Positions 7,236 through 15,618 of a stretch of 64,000 nucleotides of DNA are shown one piece after another. This DNA is from VXPQ01 sp965117025. GTDB lineage: Bacteria; Bacteroidota; Rhodothermia; Rhodothermales; VXPQ01. The number at the start of each line of letters is the position of its first letter. The stretch's first letter is position 1. The stretch lies in NCBI GenBank assembly GCA_965117025.1, contig OZ220746.1:2294001-2358000 (forward strand). Direction: 5' to 3'. Made by a program: the position numbers and the translations under genes. Below the pieces are notes generated by a model. That model was not told where the DNA came from. It saw only the letters and a program-made list of their open reading frames with translations, and ran no database searches.

Positions 7236-9932
7236 ATGCGTAACAGGACAACCATATTCGCGCTGGCATGGATCGCTTTTCTTGCAGGATGCGCCGATCC
7301 CGGAAACCGCGTGGACTCGTCCGAGCCGCCGGCCCCTGAACGGTTTACGAAAGTCGTGTTCGACGAAGTGCTCTACGAGCCCATGGAACTGGAACTGCTC
7401 GATGACGGGCGCATCCTTTTCGTCCAGCGGCGCGGCCAAGTGAATATCCATGACCTGCAGACGGGTCTGACCGAGACGATCGCCGAACTGGATGTGTTCA
7501 TAGAGTTTGAGGAAGGGCTGCTCGGCGTAGCCCTCGATCCCGATTATGCAGAAAATCATTGGGTCTATTTTGCGTATTCCGCTCCGGACGAGGCCGTGAT
7601 ACGGGTGGCCCGTTTCGTGCTTGAGGATTCCCGACTCGACATGGAGTCCGAGCGGATTTTATTGGAAATTCCCGTTCAGCGCGACGAGTGCTGTCACGTA
7701 GGCGGTTCGCTGGAATTCGGTCCGGAAGGCAATCTGTTCGTGTCGATAGGGGATAACACCAATCCGTTTGCTTCGGACGGCTTCAATCCCATTGACGAAC
7801 GCGAGGGCCGCAAGGCCTGGGATGCACAGGGGTCTGCCGGCAACACCATGGACCTGCGCGGGAAGATATTGCGGATTACTCCGAAAGACGATGGCGCCTA
7901 CAGCATTCCCGAAGGCAATCTCTTTGCGGACGATCCAGCGAGGGGGCGGCCCGAGATTTACGTAATGGGAAACCGCAATCCCTTCCGGATCGATATCGAC
8001 GACCGGACAGGGTATCTGTACTGGGGTGAGGTGGGGCCTGATGCGGGCGATTCATCCGCTACAAGGGGGCCCATGGGACATGACGAAGTGAATCAGGCGC
8101 GGCAGGCGGGTAACTTCGGCTGGCCGCATTTTATTGGAAATAACAAGGCGTACCACGACTACGATTTCGAGGCGGAGGCGGCAGGTGCGCCTTTCGACCC
8201 GGCCGCTCCCGTAAACGATTCCCCGAATAACACGGGAGCGGAGCTTCTTCCGCCGGCGCAGCCGGCCTTCATCTGGTATCCTTACGAGGCATCCGAGGAA
8301 TTTCCGGTCGCAGGGGACGGCGGACGCAACGCCATGGCAGGTCCCGTCTATTATTATGACGATTATGCCGATTCCGATCGCAAATTTCCGCGCTATTACG
8401 ACGGGAAACTGTTTATCTACGACTGGATGCGTAACTGGATCAATGTCGTCACGATGAATGCGGACGGAGACTATGTGGATATGGAGCGGTTCATGCCGAC
8501 GACCGAGTTCAGCCGCCCGATGGATATGCTCTTCGGCCCCGATGGGGCGCTCTATATGCTCGAATACGGCCAGACGTGGTACGGGCATAATCCGGACGCC
8601 CGGTTGTTCCGCATCGAGTATGCGGTGCATAACCGCGGCCCCATTGCCCGCATTTCGGCGGATCGTCCTGTCGGCGCGGCCCCTCTTGCGGTGACCCTTT
8701 CCGCGGCCGATTCGTTCGATCCGGACGGCGATCCCGTGACCTGGTCCTGGCGCCGCGAGGGAGACCAGGATGACATATCCGGCGAGGAGGCCGTCTACTC
8801 GTTTGCGGAGCCGGGGACCTACCCGGTCATGCTCACCGTCACCGATAGCGAGGGTCTGACGGGCACGGAAACCATCGACATTCTCGTCGGCAACGACATA
8901 CCGGAGGTACGCATCGAACTTTCCGGCAACCGCACCTTTTTCTGGGATGACAGGGCTATCGAGTATAATGTGGTCGTGACTGACCTGGAAGATGGCGAGA
9001 TTGCCGCCGAAGAAGTCGCCTTTACCATCGATTACCTGGCGCAGGGCAGCGATCTGACGGTTCAGGCTCAGGGGCATCAGGCGGCGCTGGAACAGGCTTC
9101 GGGGCTTATCGGACAGGCCCTCATCGAACGGCATAACTGCGGGGCGTGCCATCTCCGGACGGATGAGTCCATAGGTCCGTCCTTTGCGGCCATCGCCCAA
9201 AAGTACCCGGACAACGATGCTTCGCGCGAATATCTCACGGATAAAATCCTTAATGGCGGTATGGGCGTCTGGGGGGATCGGGCGATGGCGCCGCAGCCGC
9301 AGGTTGCGGCCGAAGAAGCGAACCGCATGGCGGACTTCATCCTTGGTTTGGAGAGCGTAGCTGTACAGGGAGCGGCGCTGCCGTTGCAGGGCACGTATAT
9401 CACCGACCAGCACGATGCGGACGAGGAAGAAGGGCGCTACTTCCTGGCGGCTTCATACACCGATCACGGGGCGTCGGGTATGCCCCCCCTCACCGGTCGG
9501 AGTGTCGTAACCCTGCGCCATACGAAGTTGCAGGCGGAAGACTATGACGAGGGCGATGGGGTTATGGCGTTCCCCATACCGGAAGAGGCGTCCGGCGAGG
9601 GCGCCACAGGAGATGTCCTGGTAGGGAATGACGGGGGGTACTTTGTTTTCCGGGACATCGATCTTACCGGCGTCCGGTCGTTTACTGCACAGATCGGTGG
9701 CATGACCGGGGTAACCACGGGCGGGCGGCTGGACCTGCGCGCCGGCGGCGTGGACGGAGAGATGCTCGGTACGTTCGAAGTGACGCAGGGCGAAGGCGGT
9801 ATGCAGACCTATGAGATGATGCTTGAGGCGGCCAGCGGCATAACCGACCTGTATTTTGTGTTTGCGGCGGACGAACCGGGAGGTGCGGCCAGTCCGGTTG
9901 CCTTCATCGACTGGATCGTGGCGGAGCAGTAG
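7236..9932 (+). CDS. Lipoprotein fusion: PQQ-type sugar dehydrogenase, PKD, cytochrome c and CBM6-like domains
   Basis: 898 residues from the ATG at 7236, chosen because it gives a lipoprotein signal (FALAWIAFLAGC, lipid-modified Cys19). Residues about 35-460 match the glucose/sorbosone dehydrogenase beta-propeller (EEGLLGVALDPDYAENHWVY, GNRNPFRIDID). A PKD domain follows near 467-555 (DSFDPDGDPVTWSW). Next is a cytochrome c site near residue 634 (CGACH). Last comes a CBM6-like domain (LQAEDYDEG to AFIDWIV). It probably oxidises sugars at the outer surface or in the periplasm and passes electrons to its own heme. Modular proteins of this type occur in Rhodothermota and Planctomycetes. Confidence 0.9.
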   Translation: MRNRTTIFALAWIAFLAGCADPGNRVDSSEPPAPERFTKVVFDEVLYEPMELELLDDGRILFVQRRGQVNIHDLQTGLTETIAELDVFIEFEEGLLGVALDPDYAENHWVYFAYSAPDEAVIRVARFVLEDSRLDMESERILLEIPVQRDECCHVGGSLEFGPEGNLFVSIGDNTNPFASDGFNPIDEREGRKAWDAQGSAGNTMDLRGKILRITPKDDGAYSIPEGNLFADDPARGRPEIYVMGNRNPFRIDIDDRTGYLYWGEVGPDAGDSSATRGPMGHDEVNQARQAGNFGWPHFIGNNKAYHDYDFEAEAAGAPFDPAAPVNDSPNNTGAELLPPAQPAFIWYPYEASEEFPVAGDGGRNAMAGPVYYYDDYADSDRKFPRYYDGKLFIYDWMRNWINVVTMNADGDYVDMERFMPTTEFSRPMDMLFGPDGALYMLEYGQTWYGHNPDARLFRIEYAVHNRGPIARISADRPVGAAPLAVTLSAADSFDPDGDPVTWSWRREGDQDDISGEEAVYSFAEPGTYPVMLTVTDSEGLTGTETIDILVGNDIPEVRIELSGNRTFFWDDRAIEYNVVVTDLEDGEIAAEEVAFTIDYLAQGSDLTVQAQGHQAALEQASGLIGQALIERHNCGACHLRTDESIGPSFAAIAQKYPDNDASREYLTDKILNGGMGVWGDRAMAPQPQVAAEEANRMADFILGLESVAVQGAALPLQGTYITDQHDADEEEGRYFLAASYTDHGASGMPPLTGRSVVTLRHTKLQAEDYDEGDGVMAFPIPEEASGEGATGDVLVGNDGGYFVFRDIDLTGVRSFTAQIGGMTGVTTGGRLDLRAGGVDGEMLGTFEVTQGEGGMQTYEMMLEAASGITDLYFVFAADEPGGAASPVAFIDWIVAEQ

Positions 9933-9950
9933 GGGATTCGGGGTTTCGGC

Positions 9951-10067
9951 TCAGAACGATATCCGGGCTCCCAGGGCCAAACGACCGTTCGGGTGGATGC
10001 CGATAGTTGGCGTAACGGAAGCGGCGCTCTGACCTAAGGGATTGTCAGGGAGCTTTCGCGCCGCGCC
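9951..10067 (-). pseudogene. Possible C-terminal relic of an outer-membrane beta-barrel gene
   Basis: Directly after the gamma-glutamyltransferase stop, and in the same frame, 38 codons run to a TGA at 9951-9953. They end VTPTIGIHPNGRLALGARISF, which has the alternating pattern and terminal Phe typical of the last strand of an outer-membrane barrel. No start or upstream barrel sequence remains. It could be the tail of a deleted porin or TonB receptor. Chance is possible because the fragment is short. Confidence 0.35.
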
Positions 10068-11921
10068 TCAATACCCCGCCGCCGCATCGTCTCCTCTCGG
10101 ATCGGCGCCGCCCTGGTATAACACGCCTTCCGCGTCCCGGCGCACCACGATGCCGTCCGCTCGGCCCCACGCGCCGTTGTGATTCAGAGTCCAGCCCCGG
10201 CGCTCCAGCCCGTGCCGGGCGTTGTCGGAAAGCGCCTGCGCCTCGTAGAACAACACATCCGGCAACCACTGGTGGTGAATCCGGGGCGCCGCCACGGCCT
10301 CCTGGATGTTCATTTCGTGATCGATCACGTTCAGCATCACCTCGAATACCGTCGTGATGATACGCCCTCCTCCGGGCGATCCGATCACCATGAACAATTC
10401 TCCCGAGGGATCCTCGACGATAGTGGGCGTCATGGACGATAACATGCGCTTGCCCGGTTCGATGGCGTTAGCCTCCGATCCGAGCAGTCCGAACATATTG
10501 GGCGCTCCCGGCTTGGCGGAGAAATCGTCCATTTCGTTGTTCATGAAGAAGCCGGCGCCGTCCACCACTACCTTCGATCCGTAGCCACCGTTGATGGTGG
10601 TGGTTACGCTGACGGCTTGCCCGTCCGCATCGACTACGGAATAATGCGTCGTTTCGGACGATTCGAAGGCAAGCGGGTCCCCGTACGCCACGGCTGCGCT
10701 GGAATCCGCCCGGTCGGGGTCGAATCCCGCCATGCGCTGCCGCATGTACTCCTTCCGGATGAGTGCGCCTGCCGGGACCTCGAAATAATCGGGATCGCCC
10801 AGCCACTGCGCCCGGTCGGCGTAGACGCGGCGCATTGCTTCGCCCATCAGGTGGGCCGCAGATGCCGTATGATGGCCCATGCCTGCCATGTTATACGGCT
10901 CGACCGCATTGAGTAATTGCGTCAGGGCCACGCCTCCGGAAGACGGGGGCGCCATCGCAAAGAACCGGTAGCCCCGGTACGTGCCCGAAAGCGGCGCGCG
11001 CTCTACGGCCTCGTAGGCGGCAAGGTCTTCCATCGTGATCCATCCGCCGCCACGCGCCATCTCCGCAGCGATCAGTTCGGCGATCTCGCCTTCGTAGAAC
11101 CCGGCCCGACCCCGATCCCGGATTCGCCGGAGGACCTCCGCAAGGTCCTGCTGCACAAAGCGTTCACCCGCTTCATAGCGCTCGCCCGGTTCGGATTTCG
11201 TGAAATACTTCGCGGTGCTTTCGAACTGTGCAAAGGCGTCGCGCTGCGCATTCAGTCCCCCCGCATCCCGCCGGCTCAACCGGAATCCTTCCTCCGCAAG
11301 GCGAATCGCCGGAGCCATCACCTCCGCCAGCGGGAGACGGCCATATTTTTCGTGCGCCATGACCAGTCCCGCCGGAGAACCCGGCACGCCCGAGGCAAGG
11401 TATCCCAGCCGGCTGAGTTGGGGAATGGCCTGCCCGTCGTCATCGAGATACATGTCCCGGTGGGCTGCGGCAGGCGCCTTCTCGCGGTAGTCGATGGTGG
11501 TTACCGCCGGGGCGGGAGATCGCCCCGCTTCGCTGCGGTCATGTCCTGTTTCACTCCCTGATTCTCCGTCCTCGTCCCCGTCCGCGAAACGGATCACCAT
11601 GAAGCCGCCGCCGCCGACGTTCCCCGCCGGAGGGTACGTAACCGCCAGCGCAAACCCGGTGGCCACCGCCGCATCCACCGCATTGCCGCCTTGCCGGAGC
11701 ACCTCGACGCCGGCTTCGGAAGCCTCGATCTTCGCGGAAACGACCATGCCGCGCCGTGCTTCGACCGGCGTGGTGGGCGCTTCAACAGGAGCGATGGGTA
11801 CGGACGGACGCGTACATCCGGCGATCCACAAGAGGGTCGCAGCCAGCGCGGCTGCAAGGAGACCCCTCCCCATGCGGAAGCAAAGAGACTGAAAGGAAGG
11901 CATGGTCCGGTTACCGTTCAT
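10068..11921 (-). CDS. ggt: Gamma-glutamyltransferase (lipoprotein)
   Basis: 617 residues. It cleaves the gamma-glutamyl bond of glutathione and related compounds outside the cytoplasm. The nucleophile motif TTHYSVVDADGQAVSVT lies near residue 424, and NNEMDDFSAKPGAPN follows, both close to the E. coli enzyme. The proprotein is cut before the first Thr of that motif. The N-terminus ends in a lipobox (LLWIAGC), so it is probably membrane-anchored, unlike the soluble periplasmic E. coli form. A second ATG at 11903 is an alternative start. Its upstream region contains repeat copy A. Confidence 0.95.
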   Translation of the reverse strand: MNGNRTMPSFQSLCFRMGRGLLAAALAATLLWIAGCTRPSVPIAPVEAPTTPVEARRGMVVSAKIEASEAGVEVLRQGGNAVDAAVATGFALAVTYPPAGNVGGGGFMVIRFADGDEDGESGSETGHDRSEAGRSPAPAVTTIDYREKAPAAAHRDMYLDDDGQAIPQLSRLGYLASGVPGSPAGLVMAHEKYGRLPLAEVMAPAIRLAEEGFRLSRRDAGGLNAQRDAFAQFESTAKYFTKSEPGERYEAGERFVQQDLAEVLRRIRDRGRAGFYEGEIAELIAAEMARGGGWITMEDLAAYEAVERAPLSGTYRGYRFFAMAPPSSGGVALTQLLNAVEPYNMAGMGHHTASAAHLMGEAMRRVYADRAQWLGDPDYFEVPAGALIRKEYMRQRMAGFDPDRADSSAAVAYGDPLAFESSETTHYSVVDADGQAVSVTTTINGGYGSKVVVDGAGFFMNNEMDDFSAKPGAPNMFGLLGSEANAIEPGKRMLSSMTPTIVEDPSGELFMVIGSPGGGRIITTVFEVMLNVIDHEMNIQEAVAAPRIHHQWLPDVLFYEAQALSDNARHGLERRGWTLNHNGAWGRADGIVVRRDAEGVLYQGGADPRGDDAAAGY

Positions 11922-11956
11922 TGGGCTCGATCTGAATGGCGTGATGGCGCCAATAT

Positions 11957-12046
11957 TAGGATACTCTGATTAAGTCCGCGAAGTTCAGAGGGTGAAAGGG
12001 GCACGCTGGCAAGGAATGACGAAGCGGTTTTGATCAGGGTATCCTA
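11957..12046. repeat. Dispersed intergenic repeat, copy A, with inverted ends
   Basis: The ends are inverted copies: TAGGATACTCTGAT at 11957-11970 and ATCAGGGTATCCTA at 12033-12046, one mismatch in 14, with weaker match inward. The right end holds the shared core (consensus GGTYTTGATCAGRGYATCCT) also seen at 18.3 and 29.8 kb. It lies between ggt and the pyrroline carboxylate reductase gene. It resembles a small MITE-like element or a shared terminator or binding element; I know no named family for it. Confidence 0.65.
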
Positions 12047-12087
12047 TTAGGCAGGAGGGTGGTATGGCGCATTCTAACCACATCTAT

Positions 12088-13071
12088 TCACAACTCCACC
12101 TCCACCCCCAAATCGTGTTTTTCCGCTTCCTTGACTATATGCGCGGCTGCCGCCAGGTCCTGTGCGGCATTTCCTACCGATTTGAACAGGGTGATTTCGT
12201 CCGGCGAGGTTCGCCCTGGCACATCTCCTGAGACGATCTCGCCTATCTCGCTGTAGATATGGTTCTCGTCGATGAGTTTTCGGTTCAGAGCCTGGATGAT
12301 GTCCCCTGCTTCGGCCAGGCAGGCTGCGCGCTGGTCCACGACGACTTTTGCCGCCTGTACTGTTTCCACAGGAATTTCGGCCATGTCGGGGCGGAAAGAC
12401 CCCACGCCGTTGATGTGCGCGCCGGGAGCTACATCCGCGTGCGCGAAAACCGGAGTGCGTGACGAGGTGGCGGTGCATACGATATCCGCCTCGCGCAGTT
12501 GCGCCGGCCCGGTTGCCGGGAGCACCTCATGGTTCAGCAGCGCCGCCATTTCGCGGGCGAACGCCTCGGTTTTTTCGAGGGTTCTCCCGAAAACGTACGT
12601 ACGCCGGATATCGCGCACTGCGCATACGGCTTCCAGTTGCGTCCGCCCCTGCACGCCGGGACCAAAAACAGCCGCCACCTCCGCGTTCTTTCTCGCGAGC
12701 AGATCCGTGGCCAGCCCGGCTCCGGCTCCGGTCCGGAGCGCCGTAAGGTATTCGCCATTCATCATGGCGAGGGGACGGCCGTCCGCAGCGTCCAGCACCA
12801 CCACAAGGCCCTGGATGAAGGGCAACGTTCGGCCCCGATTCTCCGGATAGGCCGAGACGATTTTAATACTGACCAACCCGGTGTGCGGCAACCAGGCCGG
12901 CATAATCAGGACCTGTCCCTTGTGTTCAGGGATGGGCAGGCTCTGGCGTACGGGTACCGTGGCTCGTCCGCCGGACAGGGCGGCATAGGCTTCTCCCATG
13001 CGCGCAATGGCGGTGGGCATATCCAGCGCTTGCCGGACATCCTCGCGGGACAATAAACGAATCCGCTGCAT
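12088..13071 (-). CDS. Ornithine cyclodeaminase/mu-crystallin family, probable delta1-pyrroline-2-carboxylate reductase
   Basis: 327 residues. The Rossmann motif (AAVFGPGVQGRTQLEAV) near residues 133-149 and the preceding LTALRTGAGAGLATDLLA are family hallmarks. The family includes ornithine cyclodeaminase, alanine dehydrogenase and the NAD(P)H reductase of delta1-pyrroline-2-carboxylate. Placement 18 bases downstream of the hydroxyproline dehydratase strongly favours the reductase role, which yields L-proline. The start is the ATG at 13069-13071. The family is certain; the specific reaction is inferred from context. Confidence 0.85.
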   Translation of the reverse strand: MQRIRLLSREDVRQALDMPTAIARMGEAYAALSGGRATVPVRQSLPIPEHKGQVLIMPAWLPHTGLVSIKIVSAYPENRGRTLPFIQGLVVVLDAADGRPLAMMNGEYLTALRTGAGAGLATDLLARKNAEVAAVFGPGVQGRTQLEAVCAVRDIRRTYVFGRTLEKTEAFAREMAALLNHEVLPATGPAQLREADIVCTATSSRTPVFAHADVAPGAHINGVGSFRPDMAEIPVETVQAAKVVVDQRAACLAEAGDIIQALNRKLIDENHIYSEIGEIVSGDVPGRTSPDEITLFKSVGNAAQDLAAAAHIVKEAEKHDLGVEVEL

Positions 13072-13089
13072 AGTGTTAACAGGCCCTGG

Positions 13090-14130
13090 TCAGCGTAGCA
13101 AAAAGCCATGACCCAAGGGATCGCCGGGCTCCAGGAAGAAGGTGCTGCGGCCGGTGATATAGGCCTCGCCGGACACTTCCGGGATAATCGCCTCGTGCGG
13201 ACCGAAAGTGGTGCGGGCTTTGACACGCACGGTAAACGTGCTTCCTATGATGCTTTCGATGATGAGCGGTTCGTCCGTCGCAATGTCTCCCCGGGCATGA
13301 TGGATGGCGGCTCGTGCGCTGACCCCCGTACCTGTGGGGGAGCGATCCACCTCGCCTTCGGCAAAGATGCACACGTTCCGGCTGTGCGAGCCGTCATGTT
13401 CGGCCGGGGCGGTGAAAATCGTTCCGTACAGGAAACCCATGTCTTCTTCGAAGGGATGCCGGATGGCGCGGCTGTCCATGATGGCGTGCTTGATCGCCAT
13501 ACCCTTTGCAATAAACTCCGGCGTGTGGCGCCCCACGCAGGCGAGACCGAGCTCTTCCGCTCGGACAAAAGCATAGTACGCGCCGCCAAAGGCCAGATCG
13601 TAGCGTATGGAACCCAACCCCGGAACATCCACTGTCTGATCGAGACTGTCCACATAGGACGGCACATTCTCGAAGGAAACGCGCCGTACTTGTCCGTTTT
13701 CCCAATGCCCGAAAGCCGTAACCAGGCCTGCCGGAGTGTCGATGCGTACGCAGGTTACGGGATCGGTTTTGGGAAGCAAGCCTGTTTCGAGCGCCACTCT
13801 GGTTATGGCGATGATGCCGTGGCCGCACATCGTGCTGTACCCTTCGTTGTGCAGAAACAGGACCCCGAAATCCGCTTCCTCCGTGACCGGTTCCGTAAGC
13901 AGGCATCCGTACATGTCCGCATGGCCGCGGGGCTCCCACATGAGCGCCCGGCGAAGATGATCCAGGCGCTGTTGCGCATGGCGCCGTCTGGCCAGAATGG
14001 AATTACCTTCGAGGGGAGGGTAGCCGTCGATGATTACGCGCAGTGGTTCGCCTGCCGTGTGCGCATCGATCACGGTGATCCGGGGCCACTCCGGCGGCGG
14101 TCTCCAGCGGGAAATGTTTTCAATATTCAT
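13090..14130 (-). CDS. Trans-3-hydroxy-L-proline dehydratase (proline racemase family)
   Basis: 346 residues. Proline racemases and 4-hydroxyproline epimerases use two catalytic Cys residues. Here the first motif keeps Cys (YSTMCGHGIIAI) but the second is EVDRSPTGTGVSA, with Thr in place of Cys. That Cys/Thr pair is the known signature of trans-3-hydroxy-L-proline dehydratase, which makes delta1-pyrroline-2-carboxylate. Length matches the family. The neighbouring ornithine-cyclodeaminase-type gene supplies the next step. It is the first gene of the pair on this strand and lies 10 bases downstream of the DUF1501 gene. Confidence 0.9.
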   Translation of the reverse strand: MNIENISRWRPPPEWPRITVIDAHTAGEPLRVIIDGYPPLEGNSILARRRHAQQRLDHLRRALMWEPRGHADMYGCLLTEPVTEEADFGVLFLHNEGYSTMCGHGIIAITRVALETGLLPKTDPVTCVRIDTPAGLVTAFGHWENGQVRRVSFENVPSYVDSLDQTVDVPGLGSIRYDLAFGGAYYAFVRAEELGLACVGRHTPEFIAKGMAIKHAIMDSRAIRHPFEEDMGFLYGTIFTAPAEHDGSHSRNVCIFAEGEVDRSPTGTGVSARAAIHHARGDIATDEPLIIESIIGSTFTVRVKARTTFGPHEAIIPEVSGEAYITGRSTFFLEPGDPLGHGFLLR

Positions 14131-14140
14131 GCGGCACCGC

Positions 14141-15616
14141 CTACGCCAGGATCTGCCGCACCACTTTTCCGTGTACGTCCGTCAGGCGGTAGTCACGTCC
14201 CTGGTGTTGGAAGATCAGCCGTTCGTGATCCATGCCCATCAGGTGCAGAATGGTGGCCTGCAGGTCATGGATGTGTACGCGGTCTCTCACGGCCGAGTAT
14301 CCGATCTCATCCGTTTCGCCGAAGGTAAACCCGCGCTTGACGCCGCCGCCCGCTACCCACATAGTGTACACGTCCGTGTGATGATCGCGGCCCACGAAGG
14401 GGTTGTCATCCCCCGTGCGGTTTTCCAGCATCGGCGTGCGGCCGAACTCGCCGCCCCATACCACGAGCGTATCTTCGAGGAGACCCCGCTGCTTGAGGTC
14501 CAGCAAAAGGGCCGTCGTGGGCCGGTCCGTCTCATCGCAGCGCTCCTTGAAGCCGATATTGAGCGCTTCGGCTGCACTGGCGCCGTGCGCATCCCATCCC
14601 CAGTGGAACAGTTGCACGAAACGCACGCCCCGTTCCACCAGCCGCCGCGCCAGCAGGCAATTGTTCGCATAAGAGACCGCGCCGGGTTTCGTACCGTACA
14701 TGTCGTGGACCCACTGCGGCTCGTCTTCTATGTCCATGGCTTCCGGTACGGACATCTGCATGCGGAAGGCCATTTCGTACTGGGCCATGCGCGACAGCGT
14801 TTCCGGATCGCCGACTTCCTCGTAATCCCGCTGGTTGATCGCATTGATCGTTTCAATGGACTTTTGGCGCAGTTCGCGGCTCATCCCCTGCGGATTGCCC
14901 ACATAGAGCACCGGATCGCCGTGCGAGCGGCACTGCACGCCCTCGTACACGGTGGGCAAAAAGCCGCTGCCGAATACGCTGCGCCCGCCGTCGGGCTGCT
15001 TGCCTCCGGAAAGCAGCACGATGAAGCCTGGCAAATTCTGGTTCTCCGAGCCGAGCCCGTAGATGGCCCAGGACCCCATACTGGGCCGCCCCGGACGGGC
15101 ATGCCCCGTGTGCAACAGGAGTTGCGCCGGCGCGTGGTTGAATTCGTCCGTGTGCATCGCCTTGAGGAACGTGACCTCGTCGGCTGCCTTTGCGAAGTGC
15201 GGGAGCATGTCCGAGACCCATGCGCCGCTCTCTCCACGCTGCGCAAACGTAGCCTGCGGTCCCAGCATCTTCGGCGTTCCCTTGATGAAGGGGAAGAACC
15301 TGCCTTCCAGCAGGGATTCCGGGCACAACTGCCCATCCAGACGGTGGAGTTCGGGTTTGTAGTCGAACAATTCGAGTTGAGACGGCGCGCCGGCCATATG
15401 CAGGAAAATGACCCGCTTGGCGCGCGGGGCGAAGTGGAGCCCCCGGACGCTGTCCGCAGCGCCCCGGATCGCGGAGTCGGCGCCGCTGCACCCGGCGAGG
15501 GTCGGCAGGGCCAGGCCGCCAAAGCCTGCGGCGGCGGTTTTCAGAAAGTGACGCCGGGTGATCCGGTGGAGCGCGTCAAGACGCCGCTCCCTGTACGCTG
15601 CATCAGAATATCCCAT
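14141..15616 (-). CDS. DUF1501 family Tat-exported protein
   Basis: 491 residues with a twin-arginine signal (RRHFLKTAAAGFGG) and a lipobox-like LAGC just after it. The mature part matches DUF1501 proteins, which resemble sulfatases/alkaline phosphatases in fold (KRVIFLHMAGAPSQLELFDYKP, LVVWGGEFGRTPM, GRDHH). The biochemical role is not established. It begins two bases after the stop of the DUF1549/DUF1553 gene, the standard partner of this family in Planctomycetes and related groups, so the two are surely co-transcribed. Confidence 0.9.
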   Translation of the reverse strand: MGYSDAAYRERRLDALHRITRRHFLKTAAAGFGGLALPTLAGCSGADSAIRGAADSVRGLHFAPRAKRVIFLHMAGAPSQLELFDYKPELHRLDGQLCPESLLEGRFFPFIKGTPKMLGPQATFAQRGESGAWVSDMLPHFAKAADEVTFLKAMHTDEFNHAPAQLLLHTGHARPGRPSMGSWAIYGLGSENQNLPGFIVLLSGGKQPDGGRSVFGSGFLPTVYEGVQCRSHGDPVLYVGNPQGMSRELRQKSIETINAINQRDYEEVGDPETLSRMAQYEMAFRMQMSVPEAMDIEDEPQWVHDMYGTKPGAVSYANNCLLARRLVERGVRFVQLFHWGWDAHGASAAEALNIGFKERCDETDRPTTALLLDLKQRGLLEDTLVVWGGEFGRTPMLENRTGDDNPFVGRDHHTDVYTMWVAGGGVKRGFTFGETDEIGYSAVRDRVHIHDLQATILHLMGMDHERLIFQHQGRDYRLTDVHGKVVRQILA

Positions 15617-15618
15617 AG

